64,000 nucleotides of DNA from Mangifera indica (lineage: Eukaryota > Streptophyta > Magnoliopsida > Sapindales > Anacardiaceae). Below, in pieces: positions 15,012 to 27,700 of the stretch. Below the pieces are notes generated by a model. It did no database searches. It was not told the DNA's origin and was given only the letters and a program-made list of their open reading frames with translations. The stretch is taken from contig NC_058148.1 of NCBI RefSeq assembly GCF_011075055.1, forward strand, positions 13,819,969 through 13,883,968. The letters run 5' to 3'. The first letter of the stretch is position 1. The number at the start of each line of letters is the position of its first letter. The position numbers were made by a program, and so were the translations under genes.

Positions 15012-15481
15012 CTTGTGATCTGTTTTGTTTTCTTTGTCTTTGCAAATTTACGTTTTTGTTTTCCCTGTTTTCTGTTTTATTTAGCTTTTGCTTTCGGTTC
15101 AGAGAGTCGGGAAGCGAGATGGTTTAAAATTGGAGAGGGAAAACGTTGGACTCGGGGCTGGTTTTGGGATTTACAGAAATTAAAATAGCGTGAAATGGAT
15201 CTATCAAATTACCATTCAGGACAAGAATTTTACACCAAAAATAATTGATAAGGGGTCTTTTAGTCATTTTATTTTTAATACTCCTGTGCACGATGACAGA
15301 TTTTTCCGTGGCTTTCATCTCATCAAGTAATAAAAATGAGATTACATTAAGAAACTTATGTAACTTTTTCTTTTTCTTTATAAAAGATCAAAGAGGGATG
15401 TCTTTTATGTTCTTACTTTTTTTTGTTGTAGTTGTTTCATTACATAAAGACAAACAGATACATTGGTAATGGCAGATTCAC
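15012..15481. other. Short intergenic: GBPL3 promoter/leader and NAC 3' UTR
   Basis: Only 470 bases separate the GBPL3 start from the NAC stop, both on the minus strand. The T-rich 15010-15110 stretch is A-rich on the coding strand and suits a 5' leader. No separate gene is seen, so the GBPL3 promoter probably overlaps the NAC 3' UTR. Confidence 0.6.
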
Positions 15482-16637
15482 TTAATAGATGAACTCTGCG
15501 AAGCATGACGGATTTGATGCAGAAGTAGTTGGAGAAGACAATTGAAAGTCGTTGTTTTTGCTCTCGTTAATAATATAAGATGCATTTGTTGGCAATGGTG
15601 GCACTAGTTCATCCAGAGCTCCAAGAGAGAGTATTTTTTTAATGGATTCAAGGACCTCTCTGTTGGAAGAAACCTTGTATGCCGAGTTTTCTTGGGACTC
15701 TGTATGGAAAGTTACTTGGCCTTGGCCTTGTTCACCATCTGCTCCTTCCATAACTATGGAAGGCAGAAGAAGATTAGAAGCTTGTAACTGATCATAAAGA
15801 AAGCCTCCCATAGAATCGTTCTTATTCATGATCTGATCTTGACCTTGTAAGCATCCAGAAGTGAACGGAGAGATGCTGCCATTAGATTTGTAATCTAGTA
15901 TTATACTTTGGGCAGTCTTGCTCTTCTGGCGAACTCGGCACAGAACCCACTCATCCAACTGAAAGAAGAAATAAACAGAAGGAGATTAAGTTTTGTCTGT
16001 CTATAATTTCTCTGAAGGATTCAGTTGTACTATAAACTTACTCGCGTTGATGCCCTAAGCCTTGGAGACTGAGAGGCATCATCAATAAGCCTGTATTCAA
16101 GCATCATCCAATTGGTTTTTACGCCTTTTGGTGGCCGGCCTTGGTAAAAAGCCAAAGCCTTTTTCACGCCAACACACTTTGCCCCATTAGAAGATCTGAT
16201 TGGCCTGTCAGCTCCGGAGGCTTTCCAGTAACCGGAAGCAGCTGCTCTGTTTGGACGCACCCCATTTGGATACTTCCGGTCCCTTGGGCTGAAGAAAAAC
16301 CACTCACTCTCCCCAAACGAGGCCTTGCCTGCACAAGTATGAAGAGAGAGCAGCCATTAAAAAAGAGAAGAACACTTGAAATAAAAGATAAATCAATGTG
16401 CACATATGTGGTCATGTTTGCCATTTATGATATATGAATGAAAACATGAGGAAAAAAAGCACCAGGAAGTTCCCATGGATTGAATTTGTAGATATCAACA
16501 TCGGCTATGATAGAAACTACAGAAGTTGGAGAAGATGATAGCTTATTCTTAAGATAATGGACAATGAGCTCCTGGTCAGTAGGATGAAATCTGAAACCTG
16601 GTGGAAGCATTGAAGAGCTGATGTTCATGCTTTCCAT
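15482..16637 (-). CDS. NAC-domain transcription factor
   Basis: Plant-specific DNA-binding transcription factor. Three exons, 16637-16463, 16328-16042 and 15958-15482, give 312 aa and the standard NAC intron layout. The NAC domain spans about residues 10-165: [19 protein letters not shown] (A), [20 protein letters not shown] (B), [20 protein letters not shown] then [12 protein letters not shown] (C), [22 protein letters not shown] then EYRL (D), and LDEWVLCR (E). The C-terminus is Ser/Asn-rich with several acidic stretches, as in a transactivation region, and ends CFAEFIY. Oddities: subdomain C has KASGADR where most family members have KATGTDK, and subdomain D has WMMLEYRL rather than WIMHEYRL. 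It looks nearest to the NAP/NAM side of the family, but I cannot assign an orthologue. Confidence 0.94.
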
Positions 16638-19029
16638 TATCTGATTATTCTACAACTGATTTACACTCGTTCTGCTCTTTTGTTAATGCTGTTAATCAAA
16701 ATCTGCAGAAATCAACGTATATAATTGCTTCCCAAACAGCTTGGAGAATATTACGTGTATCCTTTAACAATATTCAATAACACTGACTGTTGCATGCAAT
16801 TGGCAGAATTCGGGAGAACGTATATCAAAATCCTTTTCACCGTGTCTGGAAGACATAAACGACGAGCTATTGTAGATTATTCCAAGAGACGTGAAATTGC
16901 ATAGTAATTGCTTGATTGACTACACATTCTTAAACAACTGCATAAGGAAACTAGCCTTGGATTCGCCAATATACCATGGAGGCCCCTGAAGAAACAGTAG
17001 AAAGACTTACGTAGGTTCCCAATATCTAAAACTTTCTCTGTGACCTCATCAGTAGAATTTTGGAAATCTTTTAGTGGTCAAATAAACCTCTTTTGACAGG
17101 AACCTACGTCGATCTTCATCCGAAACTTAGACAAATAATTGTCTAAGCAATCAAAATCAATATAGCCGATCTAGGAATCTACCACCTTATTACTGTGTTC
17201 AAGCTGGAATGCAATGTGGATGTCGTTTATAAATGTTCTCTTGTGACAGCTTTTGAAATATTAGAATTTTGTCTTTGTCTTCTGTCTTCAACCTATGGTG
17301 AGATAATCATGGTACCCACAATCTTGCCCAAATTGTCGTATTACAGATATATTTAAATTAAATAAAGTCTAAATAAGAGTTAACTCAAATTTGACTCAAA
17401 TCTATAATATTAAGTTCGAACTTATTTAAATTACTATATAATATTGTTTAAAGACTGTTAGAGATAAACCGTGATTTGTATTGTTAAAAGGATATAAATA
17501 TCATTAGTAAAATGAATAATATTACAAAAAAAAACAAATGAGTTGGACTTGAACTAAACAAGATTTCAAATCTTGTCAGCTCAGTTCCAATTCATCCCTA
17601 CATATTATTTTGCCTTTAGAGAGGACATTGTTTTGCTGGTGCTACCCTTGCAGATAAAACCGAGTCAAGAAAAGAATGGCAATGTAATATTTGAGCGAAA
17701 CTCCTTTGCTAACATGCTATGTTTTCCAGACTTACCTGAAAATGACTGTAATTATCGTCATGAACAATGCAAATCCAACAAAAGAAAAGTTAACGCAGAT
17801 ACAAAGATTCAAATTTAAAACACGATTCATGTAACCAAAGGAAAGTGACCCCATATTTAACTAATTAATTTATCCTTCAACTTGTTTTTACAGCGCCATA
17901 AAAAATTCAGGTCATAATTTGGTCTGTATCTGTCATCTTTTTGCCTTTGCCTACTCCTTGTTTACTTTCGTTTTATATAGTTAGAACTTCATCATCCATG
18001 CAACTCATAAAAACTCAAAAACCAGTATAAATTTTAGAAGATAAAAAATGGTAAATGTATAGTTTTATACACAAGCTGTGTTGGAAAATAAAACTATGCC
18101 AATTCTGCAATTCGAATACTGTGAATAAACATACCAGATATTTTGGTCCCGTCTTACAGATGGCCTAAAATTGCCCAGAGTCTGAAATTGACCGGAGAGG
18201 AATTACAAGAAATTTCGCAATTTGTCAACAGATGTTATCTCAGTTACCATTTCATCATCTAGTTCAAGCAATGACGAAGCCTTTTTTTATTTTTTTTTTC
18301 ATTTTTCTGGCATTCTCTTAGTTGTTCAAAGTGGGGTGGACCAAGTTTATTAAATGAAAATGGGTGCTGGGTGAGGGGTCAGAGACATTATCCAATACCG
18401 ACCAAAAAGAAAAGAGGCACCATCGATCCATGATTTAAGATTGTCATTAAATCTACGCATGCAAGCAATCCTATTCATAGCCATTTCAGCAATAATAACA
18501 TATAAATATTCGAGCTTTTGCTCTGTCAAACCCATCAGATTATGGGCTTGTAATGGTTAATTGATTTGCTATTTGCATATAATTAAAATACATATAAATG
18601 GGACGAAATTTGATAATCATTGCAGTTAGATTTGAATTGAATCAATTCAAAATTGAGTCAAATAAATTCAATTAAAGTTAGGATAACCTTACTTTTAATT
18701 CGAATCCAATGAATGATAGAAAAATTGTTGGCTGATTCATTTTCTACAATAATTTTTCATATTTTGCACTAATAAAAGTTAAGTTGAATTTAACTTCCTG
18801 GATTTAAGCTGGACCCAAACAATGCTAGAGTCAAATCTATCCTAAATTTCTCTAGCAGCAATAACAACTCCAAATTTCCTATGCTCGAGCGTATTTCGTT
18901 AGTTTTACTATCAAATTACATTAATGACCTTGTACTGACCTAGCAGATCAAGCCCCCTTGATTCCTCGGTCTAAGCATCCCATCAGCCTCCGTATATTAC
19001 TAAAAAAATAAAACCCCCAGAATGAACAT

Positions 19030-19103
<74 letters not shown>

Positions 19104-20382
19104 AAACCAAAAATAGAAAGCATTAAATAATAAAACTAAAAGGGCCTTAGGACTCTTAGCAGAGGAGACTTATTACAATACTTCAGGGGTTTTAAATTAG
19201 ACAAAATCTGAGAGAGTTTACGCATCCGGAATTTCTAACGTGACCAAAATCGAACGGTCAATGATTAAAGAAGGCTTTGAAACGGCTCCATCGTCATCTG
19301 CATACGTAATTAATGACATAACGGAAGACCTTGATTTGTTCGACCTCGATTTGCCCTCCATCAATTCAAGATTAATTACATATCTATAATAAAAACAAGA
19401 GAGTTAAAGTTTATCCAATAAACAAGTAAATAAATTAAATATATATATATCAAGGCCCTGTTTGATGGACAAAAATACCCAAAAAGATGAGCCATTCAAT
19501 TTGGTCAAAAACTATGGGTGGTGATTCTTCTAATCCACCGTCTTCCATTTCTGGCTAACTCATGAAGTAGGCGCTGCAAATGAATTTATCCAAAGATGTG
19601 CTCAGAGATTACATCTTACAATGAAAGTCACAGCTTTACGAGATTTGTCTAACTTGACTCGTCTCATATAGGATGGCAACATAGGGATGAATACTCTAAT
19701 CTCTTTGGGAAAAACAGGGAAGGAAAATTCATGTCATTTTTATTTTTCATCTTAGTAATAAAATATTTGTTAAGTATCTTGATATCTTCGTTCAAGCAAA
19801 GAATGATCAAAGACCTGGTTTGAAGCGTCGAAATTACTATCTTGATAACTTGATTATCTGATCATGGGAAAACCCCTTCGGTTTTGTTCCACATGTTGCT
19901 CAACTCCGTTAGGGAAGATAAGGCAGGTGAATTTAATAGTGGAGTCTGATTTGGGGTTTCATGACAACTATGTGGAACCCGGATGATCCTTATATAGGTT
20001 AGGCAAATCGATAATGGCACCACGAAGGTCGTCACCAAGATTTACCCAATTTCATTTATACATACAAGAGCCATTAACTGGTTTTCTTGTGGGACTGTGT
20101 TGATTTAAACCCCAAAAAAATCATTTTCTACTCACTGTCAAATCTTCGAACCTAACTAGTTTGGCGTTCAAAATTTCATTTTGATTAACCCTCCAGTAAA
20201 AATAAAAAACATGAGACAAGAAGCAGGTGAATATATATATATATTTGGTTAAGGAAGTTCTCTGATTCTAAAAACTTTGATTGTTTCAGAGGAAGAATTA
20301 CAAGATCATATTTGATTACAAAGACAGATTGAAAACAAAGTTAAAATGTCATCTTCGTCTTGCAGTATGTTTAAAGATCAAT
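16638..20382. other. Intergenic: NAC upstream region and glutaredoxin 3' side
   Basis: No gene is supported. The first 700 bases should hold the NAC promoter. The rest is AT-rich, with patches of TTGAATTGAATC/AATTCAAA-like sequence (about 18620-18700), probably old repeat remnants, a long AT microsatellite at 19042-19101 and a shorter one near 20230. The last 100-odd bases before 20383 are probably the glutaredoxin 3' UTR. Confidence 0.5.
19042..19101. repeat. (AT)30 microsatellite
   Basis: About 60 bases of uninterrupted AT dinucleotide directly after an A run. Repeats of this length are usually length-variable, and the exact count in an assembly may be off by some units. Confidence 0.97.
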
Positions 20383-20817
20383 TCACAGCCATAAAGCACC
20401 GGCGTCTTTTAAAATAGGTACCAATTCGCCTGAAATATGAGTGGCTATTAACTGATCCAAGCCGCCAAACAACTTCCCCCCCACAAAAACAGCCGGAAAC
20501 TGTATTGACCCGCCGTCAGTCTCACTTTTCAGACCCTTAATTCTTGATAACTCGCCAACAACGTTAGCTTCATCGGCCTCCTCAACCTCAAACACCGCGG
20601 GGTTTACGCCGTGCCCTAGTAACAACGTCCTCACCACATGGCTCATACAGCAGCCACGTCTCCCAAGCACCACCACGGCATTCTCCAGTACCATTTTCTC
20701 TACACTGTTGTTTTGTGCCTTGCCGGTAGTTATACCGCCGCCGCTGAGTGGCATCGAGGTGCTGCTGCCAGGCGCGGCGGCGTGGAGATATGATCTGTAG
20801 GGGATTGCTTTTTGCAT
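20383..20817 (-). CDS. GRXC9: CC-type glutaredoxin, GRXC9/GRX480-like
   Basis: Land-plant class III glutaredoxin; the Arabidopsis relative GRXC9 (GRX480/ROXY19) binds TGA factors and links salicylic acid to jasmonate responses. Intronless, 144 aa. The thioredoxin-like fold runs from about residue 44 (ENAVVVLGRRG) to the end. The active site is C56-C57-M58-S59, followed by HVVRTLLLGHGVNPAVFEVEE. The glutathione-binding regions FPAVFVGGKLFGGLDQ and the C-terminal GALWL are intact; the ALWL end is the motif needed for TGA/TOPLESS-linked function in ROXY proteins. The N-terminus (1-40) is Ser/Gly-rich and poorly conserved. Oddity: CCMS rather than the CCMC I recall in GRXC9; other ROXYs also vary at this position. 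Upstream TGACG motifs fit salicylic-acid control. Confidence 0.92.
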   Translation of the reverse strand: MQKAIPYRSYLHAAAPGSSTSMPLSGGGITTGKAQNNSVEKMVLENAVVVLGRRGCCMSHVVRTLLLGHGVNPAVFEVEEADEANVVGELSRIKGLKSETDGGSIQFPAVFVGGKLFGGLDQLIATHISGELVPILKDAGALWL

Positions 20818-20891
20818 GGAAAAATATTGAATTCAGAGAGGGGAACGTATGTATGTATGAATGAATGAAGGAGGTTGATGTAAAGAGAAGA

Positions 20892-20899
20892 ATTTTATA
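20892..20899 (-). promoter_or_regulatory. TATA box of the glutaredoxin gene
   Basis: The minus strand reads CTATAAAAT about 75 bases before the ATG at 20817, a normal place for a plant TATA box with a short leader. Confidence 0.6.
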
Positions 20900-20966
20900 G
20901 CCATAGAAGATAAATAGACACCGACAAAGAAGGCAACAATGTCAGCCGCCGTTACGCACTCTTGTA

Positions 20967-21002
20967 CGTCAGAAAGACTATGGGTGACTTGGTTTTGCGT
21001 CA
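20967..21002 (-). promoter_or_regulatory. Pair of TGACG (as-1-like) motifs
   Basis: On the minus strand GTGACGCA (around 20998-21002) and CTGACGTA (around 20967-20971) lie about 31 bases apart and 70-105 bases upstream of the TATA box. TGACG is the core bound by TGA bZIP factors. The spacing is wider than in classical as-1, so this is a candidate only. Confidence 0.5.
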
Positions 21003-24000
21003 CAGCTAGGCTAGACGGATTTTCTGGTGGCAGCCTACATTCCAATGAATATAACATTTTTTTTATTTATTTTATTAAAAAAACTCCAAAATTTTAAAAA
21101 TGAAAAATAAAACTGCTACTTTCGAAACCCCGTATAAAAACTGTAACGGCTGCTTTATAAAAGAGGACAACAGAGGAAATTCCACCGTAAAATTCCCCGC
21201 TACAATGAATTTACCGTGGCATTTTTAACAGTAAATTTGGTTTTGACTTTCTTACAGAGAAATACTGGATGAATTTGGTCCTTATTTGGTATCAATTACT
21301 TTATAACCATATTCCATATATGTCTATATAAAAATCCCAGTTAATATACATAATTTGGCATCAATTTAAATCTGTCAATGTAGTCTAGTAAATCATTATT
21401 TGTATTGCCTTTTATAAGATTCAGAGTTGCTCACTCTTCAATTAATTTATTGCCATATATAATTATTTTATAAAAATTCATTTTTATATCTTAAAAAATT
21501 ATCAGCAAAAAGATAAAATTAATATATTTAAGATGAAATACATAAAATAAATAATAATATAAATGAGATTGATTTCACTTGCTTAAGCCAGGCTCAATTA
21601 CTCAATTGTAAAAAAGTAAAAAGAAAAAAAACCGGGAAGATTGAGATGCCACGTAATAAGTTAGTAACTTTTTTATATTTCTCACAGATGTACCAAGATT
21701 AACTAACGGCAACGTAACTGACAAAGCCGTTCTTGGACGGCGCCTGCGATGTGCAGTACACGCAGTCGCACATTCGTCCGTACCTCCAGGCCACTTGGCT
21801 TGGAAAATATTCATCACCCTACGTGGCTTTCCACATTATAATTCTTATTCTATTTTTGTCACCGCCAGCCACGTGGCCAACATGTCTTCTGTCTTGCGGC
21901 TGACGACGTTCAAGTGATCTCAAATTTGAAGTCTTTTTTTTTTTTAAATAAAAAAAAGATTATTCCTCTTTTATTAATAAATCGTTTGCACGTTTTGAAT
22001 GCGGTCAAAGAATATATGGGAAACTGATATGGTGTCACACGTTTCCACGCCAAGAATGCACCACAAGTACGTGGATTTAAAATATTGAAATTGAAGTAAT
22101 TAATTATATCAAATTGCTCGACATAATTGGTACATCATAGTTTAAAAACATTCAAAGTGAGATGTCCATTTATAAGATAACACTTTAAAATATGAATAAA
22201 TGATTTATATTGATATGGTCGTCCGAGTATTTGTCTCGAATAAAAATAATATTATTTTTATCTTTAATAAAAATAATTAATAAATAAAATGAGACTCATT
22301 AAAAGAAAAAAGAGAATCAATAATTAAATATAATGAATCATTATTACAAAAAAAAATTAAGTATAATTAAAATTTTTTTAAAAATTGGAGAGTGACTATA
22401 TATAAAAAAAAAAAAAGTTTACAATTTTAAACTTAAAGAAAAAAATAAATTTTTAAACTTAAAAAGATATGAAATTTAGGATAGAAATAAAAATTTTAAA
22501 TAATAACTTTATTTTTAATAATAATAATTAAATTTAATAAATAAATAAATTTTTAAAAATTAACAAACATACGTCAGTACTTACTCGAAAATAAATCATT
22601 TAGCCCGTTTAAAATATGAATATGAGATTTATATTGGCGTTGACGTTGACGCTGATGTTGGCAGGTGAAACGTTTCAAATTTTTGGGGAGTCAACTTATC
22701 GTCTCACATTAAATGTCATCCATGATGTATTTCATAAGAAAAAGGTTTTTTATATCTGAAATAAATATATATTTTGATTAATCAGAATCTTTTGAAACTG
22801 GTGGCCGTGAATTATTTAATAATGACAGTTGATTTGATTTAGGTATTTAATTAAATATTTAAAATATAATTATTTTTTACGAAAATGGTGCGAAAGATTC
22901 CGAATCTATGCTTAGTTGAAATTAGCGCGTGGTGGTCGGTGGCCGCTCCTCCACTTTACGTGGAACCGACTAAGGGATCGGTCATCTGCTCACTAAAAAT
23001 CTAAAAGAAGCTTCTGATGCTCCGTTCTTTTCCAAGGACCAGCATTAACAAAGATAGAGCAAGAAAGAAGAAGAAGAATTCACTGACTAGTCTAAGGAGG
23101 CTTTTTATTTTTCAAATATTTTGTCAAGATTTTAATATTTTAAAACATTTAATATATTTAATAATTAGCAGACATCATATATTGGTTTCTTTTACTGTTG
23201 GAATTATTTTACACACAGTGGAAAACAAGGAGGGATGCGTTTCACCTTGTGCCTGCCCACAACTTTTGACCCCATGATTTTAACAGGAAACATAAAGACG
23301 AAAGTTTATCAGAAACTTTCCACTTTCCACGCATGAACCACGTTACTTTAGAATTAGGAATCCAGCACTTAATGGGTAGAGCAACAGTTTTTTTATTATT
23401 TTTTTAACCTTTAAAAGTTCTGTGGAGATGGAGATAGAACAAAATCTTTGGCTCGTGCAGCTCTTTCGGATTTGGGATGAAAGAGCTGGACGTGTTCAGG
23501 TGGATATATCTAGTGTGTAAAGAATTAGTTGAAAGATGAATAGGTTAATTATCAGCTGCTAAATGATGAATATGGATTCATCAAGTTTCAAGGTACTACA
23601 ATTTACGATAAATTTTATTATAATTTCAAAGTAGTTTGAGTGGTAAAACAAAAAACTTCATATACAAAAGAGCATTGATTCAAGCCTTCTTTGTGACATT
23701 GGTTATTAGACCTGATATTTGACAGATTTGATATGGTTCTCTCCTCCTTGAAGGGATGGTCCGGCTTGAGTGGGCTGGCGGAAACTCTTGTATTTGTGCC
23801 TACAACAAAATTGATCCCCCTGGAAAAAGTTATGTCAAGGGCCGTTTGAAACATAGCATAGATCAATGATCTCCATGTTTACACCTCATTATCATGGTTC
23901 ATAAACTCAGGTTTCCTGATCAAGAAGCATATTTATTTTGCCATTATAAGGTCAGCTTTTCTACTGTTAGTATGGTTGCTTGTGTTCTAAAAATAGCTTA

Positions 24001-24714
24001 GAATTTAAGAAGGATAAAGCAAACAATACCTTACAAATTTCATATAGGGTATTACAAAAGCATATGCAATACTCTTTTAAGTTTGATTACAGCAATGTTA
24101 TTCAAATCCAGGAGTCACTGGGAACTTACTAGGTTAACACACATTGTTATATACCAAAGGGCTGAAGGAGTTATGCATCAGCACAATTTCTTTTTTATTT
24201 CTCACAAGCTAAATTGTATCAGTTACAGCACAAGTATTATTATTAGAGCAAAAGGAGGGATTTTCTTCCACAAACTCAGGTGCTTACTACTGGCATCTTC
24301 ATTAGTATATATCATAATTTCCAACACATTGCATAATTCCCTGAAAAAGAAATTAACAACTTCAATGAGATTAAAAGGTTAAAACTACAAGAAAAGATAA
24401 ACATTCAGGAAAACCATGAGGCTAACAATATTTATTCTAAATTTCTAACAAAAAATTGGTTAATTCAGAAACATCCCATGTTCATGATTTGTGAAACAAT
24501 GAACATGCACTCTCTGCTCTATCTAAAGAAGTAAATGAGATGGTAAGATTTGTTTTCCCCACACCTAGAAAAGCAGTTATATATTAAACACAGGCATTAA
24601 CTACCCACCACACCACTATGCACATCAAGCATGAAGAGATTAAGAGCCATTGTCCACAGCACTCCCCTTTTTGTGAACCTGCAATTTCTATCCTACAACT
24701 TAACTACAGATACA
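21003..24714. other. Intergenic: glutaredoxin upstream region and ARF3 3' side
   Basis: No gene is supported. GC-richer sequence at about 21650-21910 may be distal promoter. The 22100-22620 stretch is extremely AT-rich and bounded by a direct repeat. From 23000 to 24700 nothing is recognised; the final few hundred bases may be ARF3 3' UTR. Confidence 0.5.
22184..22636. repeat. AT-rich block between two ~29-bp direct repeats
   Basis: Positions 22184-22212 and 22608-22636 match at 26 of 29 bases (both begin TTTAAAATATGAATA and end ATTTATATTG). The block between is about 395 bases of A/T-rich sequence. It could be an old insertion or a diverged partial duplication; no terminal inverted repeats are clear. 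Confidence 0.45.
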
Positions 24715-27700
24715 CTATGCAAAATAAAAAAGCGGATCTCGTACAACATGGAGGTTGCTTACATTGGCACAGTTTTTTCCTACTGCTTTGGCCATCATTG
24801 GAGGCTTTGGATGGAGGTGCTCTCCAACATGAGGAAGAAGTGAAGCTCTAGGATTCAACTGACATGTAGCTGGAGCTATGTTGTCCTCAACAGTAGCAAC
24901 ATGTCTTTCCTCAGTCAGAGAAAAGCCGAAGAGTCTGCAGCTACTTTTACATGAGGAAATGATATTTTGGCCACCCCTACATACTGATTGAGGGGAAAGA
25001 GAGCATGATATTCCAGGTTGAACATGCTCATTTGACTGGCCTAAATAGTTCAAGCCTCTTGGTTCATCCCCCCTGAAACAATGCTCATAATGTGACAAGG
25101 ATGCATACTTTCCCCCATATGTTTCAGAACTACAAAAATAACCATGATTGCTAGTTCGTTGCCCCTTTTGATCCTTCAAGCTATGAAGAGGTGGATTATA
25201 GTTCAAAACTAGATTATTTACCACCGGGAACATCAACACTGAAGATGGTGATGAAACTTGTACAGAAGGTGCAGAGGGGCTCATATGAGTACTGTAATGC
25301 TGAATTGCTGAAGACTGTCCATTTCTCAACCTTAGGATCTGACCACTTTTTGTTATTCCAACACAATCATTACCATGAGTATCTTTAACAGTAGTTGCTC
25401 TTCCATATGGAGACTGGGAAATAATTTCTTGACCTTGCAAGACCTTATGGAATCGGAATGATTCACCAAAGCCCATGCCTTCGTGGGAAGTATCAGAATT
25501 TACACATAGGTTTCTGATACCATCTCCTGTAGCAGCAATCCCAGATCCATTTGAACCAGGATGGCGCCTCCTGATTTCAGATGGATGCAGACTCTGAATA
25601 TCAACACCATCATAAAGAGCATTAAAACCCAAAATTTCTTGACCTTGCAAGACCCTCTGGAACCTCAAAGATTCCCCAAAGTCTGGTTCTCCAATTCTCT
25701 CTGTTATGCAATAATTAGTCAAACAATGCTGTGCAAGGTGCAAGGTGTGGGAAAAGTACAATAGATTGGAATTACTTTTTTCTTTTTTCTTTTTTTTGTA
25801 AATGAAGGACCTACCAGAAATTGGAAAATTTGGTTTCCCTGAAGGCAATCCCATCCTAGTCCTCTTCAAACCAGGCGTGACCAAGCCATTGGAACTAGAA
25901 ACAGAACCAGATTGCTCAATTTCCCAAGGAGAAACCCTTGTGTGCCCATTAGACTCACTATCATCCCACCTAACCTGCAAAACAAACCAGAAACAGTGAA
26001 CACCATTAAATCTAGTAATATTTCAATAAGTGTATTTTAAATGTCACAATCAACTAGATGCTGATAGCAGAGAAAACAAGGCAAAGAGAAACCAAAAGTA
26101 ACAAATGTGGAGAACTTGTTAGTAAGACATACACAATTTTTACACAAGCATGTCCATCAGACAATCCAAACACATTATCAAGGCCATAACTGATCATAGA
26201 AATGAAGTGTAATCAAGCACAACTCTGGGAAGGATGCCTGGCTTAAAGTTAGACACGACATCTGTGAATATTGAAGTAATCAATTAGTTGCTGAAAGAGT
26301 GCATTAAATGTCCAGTTGAGTAACAAAGAATATTATTTTCTTCAACTAGAAAAGATAGAGCTGAGGTTTTTTAAATAATAAGTGAAGTAAGAAAAGGAAA
26401 CTACCTCTACACCTACATAAAGATAGATTTGAAATAACTAAGAAAAGATAAGCAAGATGAGGCAAACCATATCCACAAAATATGCGCTGAAAGAGTCACC
26501 AAAATTATCACCACTTCATGTTATACACATGTGACGCTACTTTTATACAGAAGGATCAATGCACTCTTGACAACTGAGATTAAATAAGATGCACATGATA
26601 AATGCTTGTAATCACAGCCATTTTACTTGCATTTAACCAAATGCTTGACGAATCACATCATATATATTGGAGCTGAAACAATTGCACTGTCAAGGTTAAC
26701 AAAGTAAATTAAAGTATATTGAGTTCTGAAAAATCAAATGATAAAAACTTGAAATTTTGAAAATGAAAAAAAAAATACAAAAGTGACAAAGCATAAATCA
26801 AACTCATTGTTGGCCAACTATATTATAAATGCTTTTTAGTCAAAACCCAATTTTCCATTCAAGCATACGTGTGATTATCAGTTAAAGGTTCTGCTTAGAT
26901 CCCTACTGTGTCACAAATCAAGATACACAATAGCAATCAGCATCAGAAGAGAACGTAGAAGCCTAATCTTTGAAAATTAGCAGGGCAACAGGAGTGAGCA
27001 CATAGGAATGGTAAACTAAAATGAATGAATAAGACAAAACACACCCATGTCTATCAAGCATTCTACAAAAACTATTATAAGGCATTTTTCAACACAAAGC
27101 TTTGATGCATATATGCTTTAAATATAAACAAATTCGTACCGATAGGCACCTCCATTTTGAACCAGGCCATCTAAGAGGATCTACATCACTGATTCCAGTA
27201 ATCAGTCCAGTGCATCTGCCATAAAGACTTAGTATAAGATTTTAATAGTGTTAAGTTAAATGAACTCCTGCAAGCCCAATCATGCCAAACCTTCGCTCTG
27301 CTGAATCCTCTGTTTCAAATCGCATTTTGAATTTCACTCCAACAGAAAAATGTTGATCAAGGCTCTTCAAGAATTTATGGACAGGGATTATGAAATCTGA
27401 TGCACTACCCCTACAACATGCACAGGATAATATGATTCACTACGTTATCAATTAGAGACAATCAACAAATTCAATCCCCACAAATAAGAAAAAATAAATT
27501 TGCTAACTACAACAATAGGAACAAAAATGCTGGTCATTATAGCCATTTGGTGATGGTAGTAGAAGATGAGAATGATAATTGAAAAAAGAATTGTAACAAA
27601 GGGGCGGTGGCAAAATTAGAATTTGTTTTTTCTTAGGCAATAAAAGAAATAAATTGAACAGTTGTAGCTATATGGGAACAATGACACACTGAGAGCATAG

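Noticed and set aside
20833..21057. 74-codon minus-strand frame upstream of the glutaredoxin
   Set aside because: Contains the TATA box and TGACG motifs; promoter sequence, no similarity.
25701..25814. In-frame read-through between ARF3 exons 9 and 10 ([11 protein letters not shown]...)
   Set aside because: Bounded by GT..AG and absent from ETT proteins; an intron.
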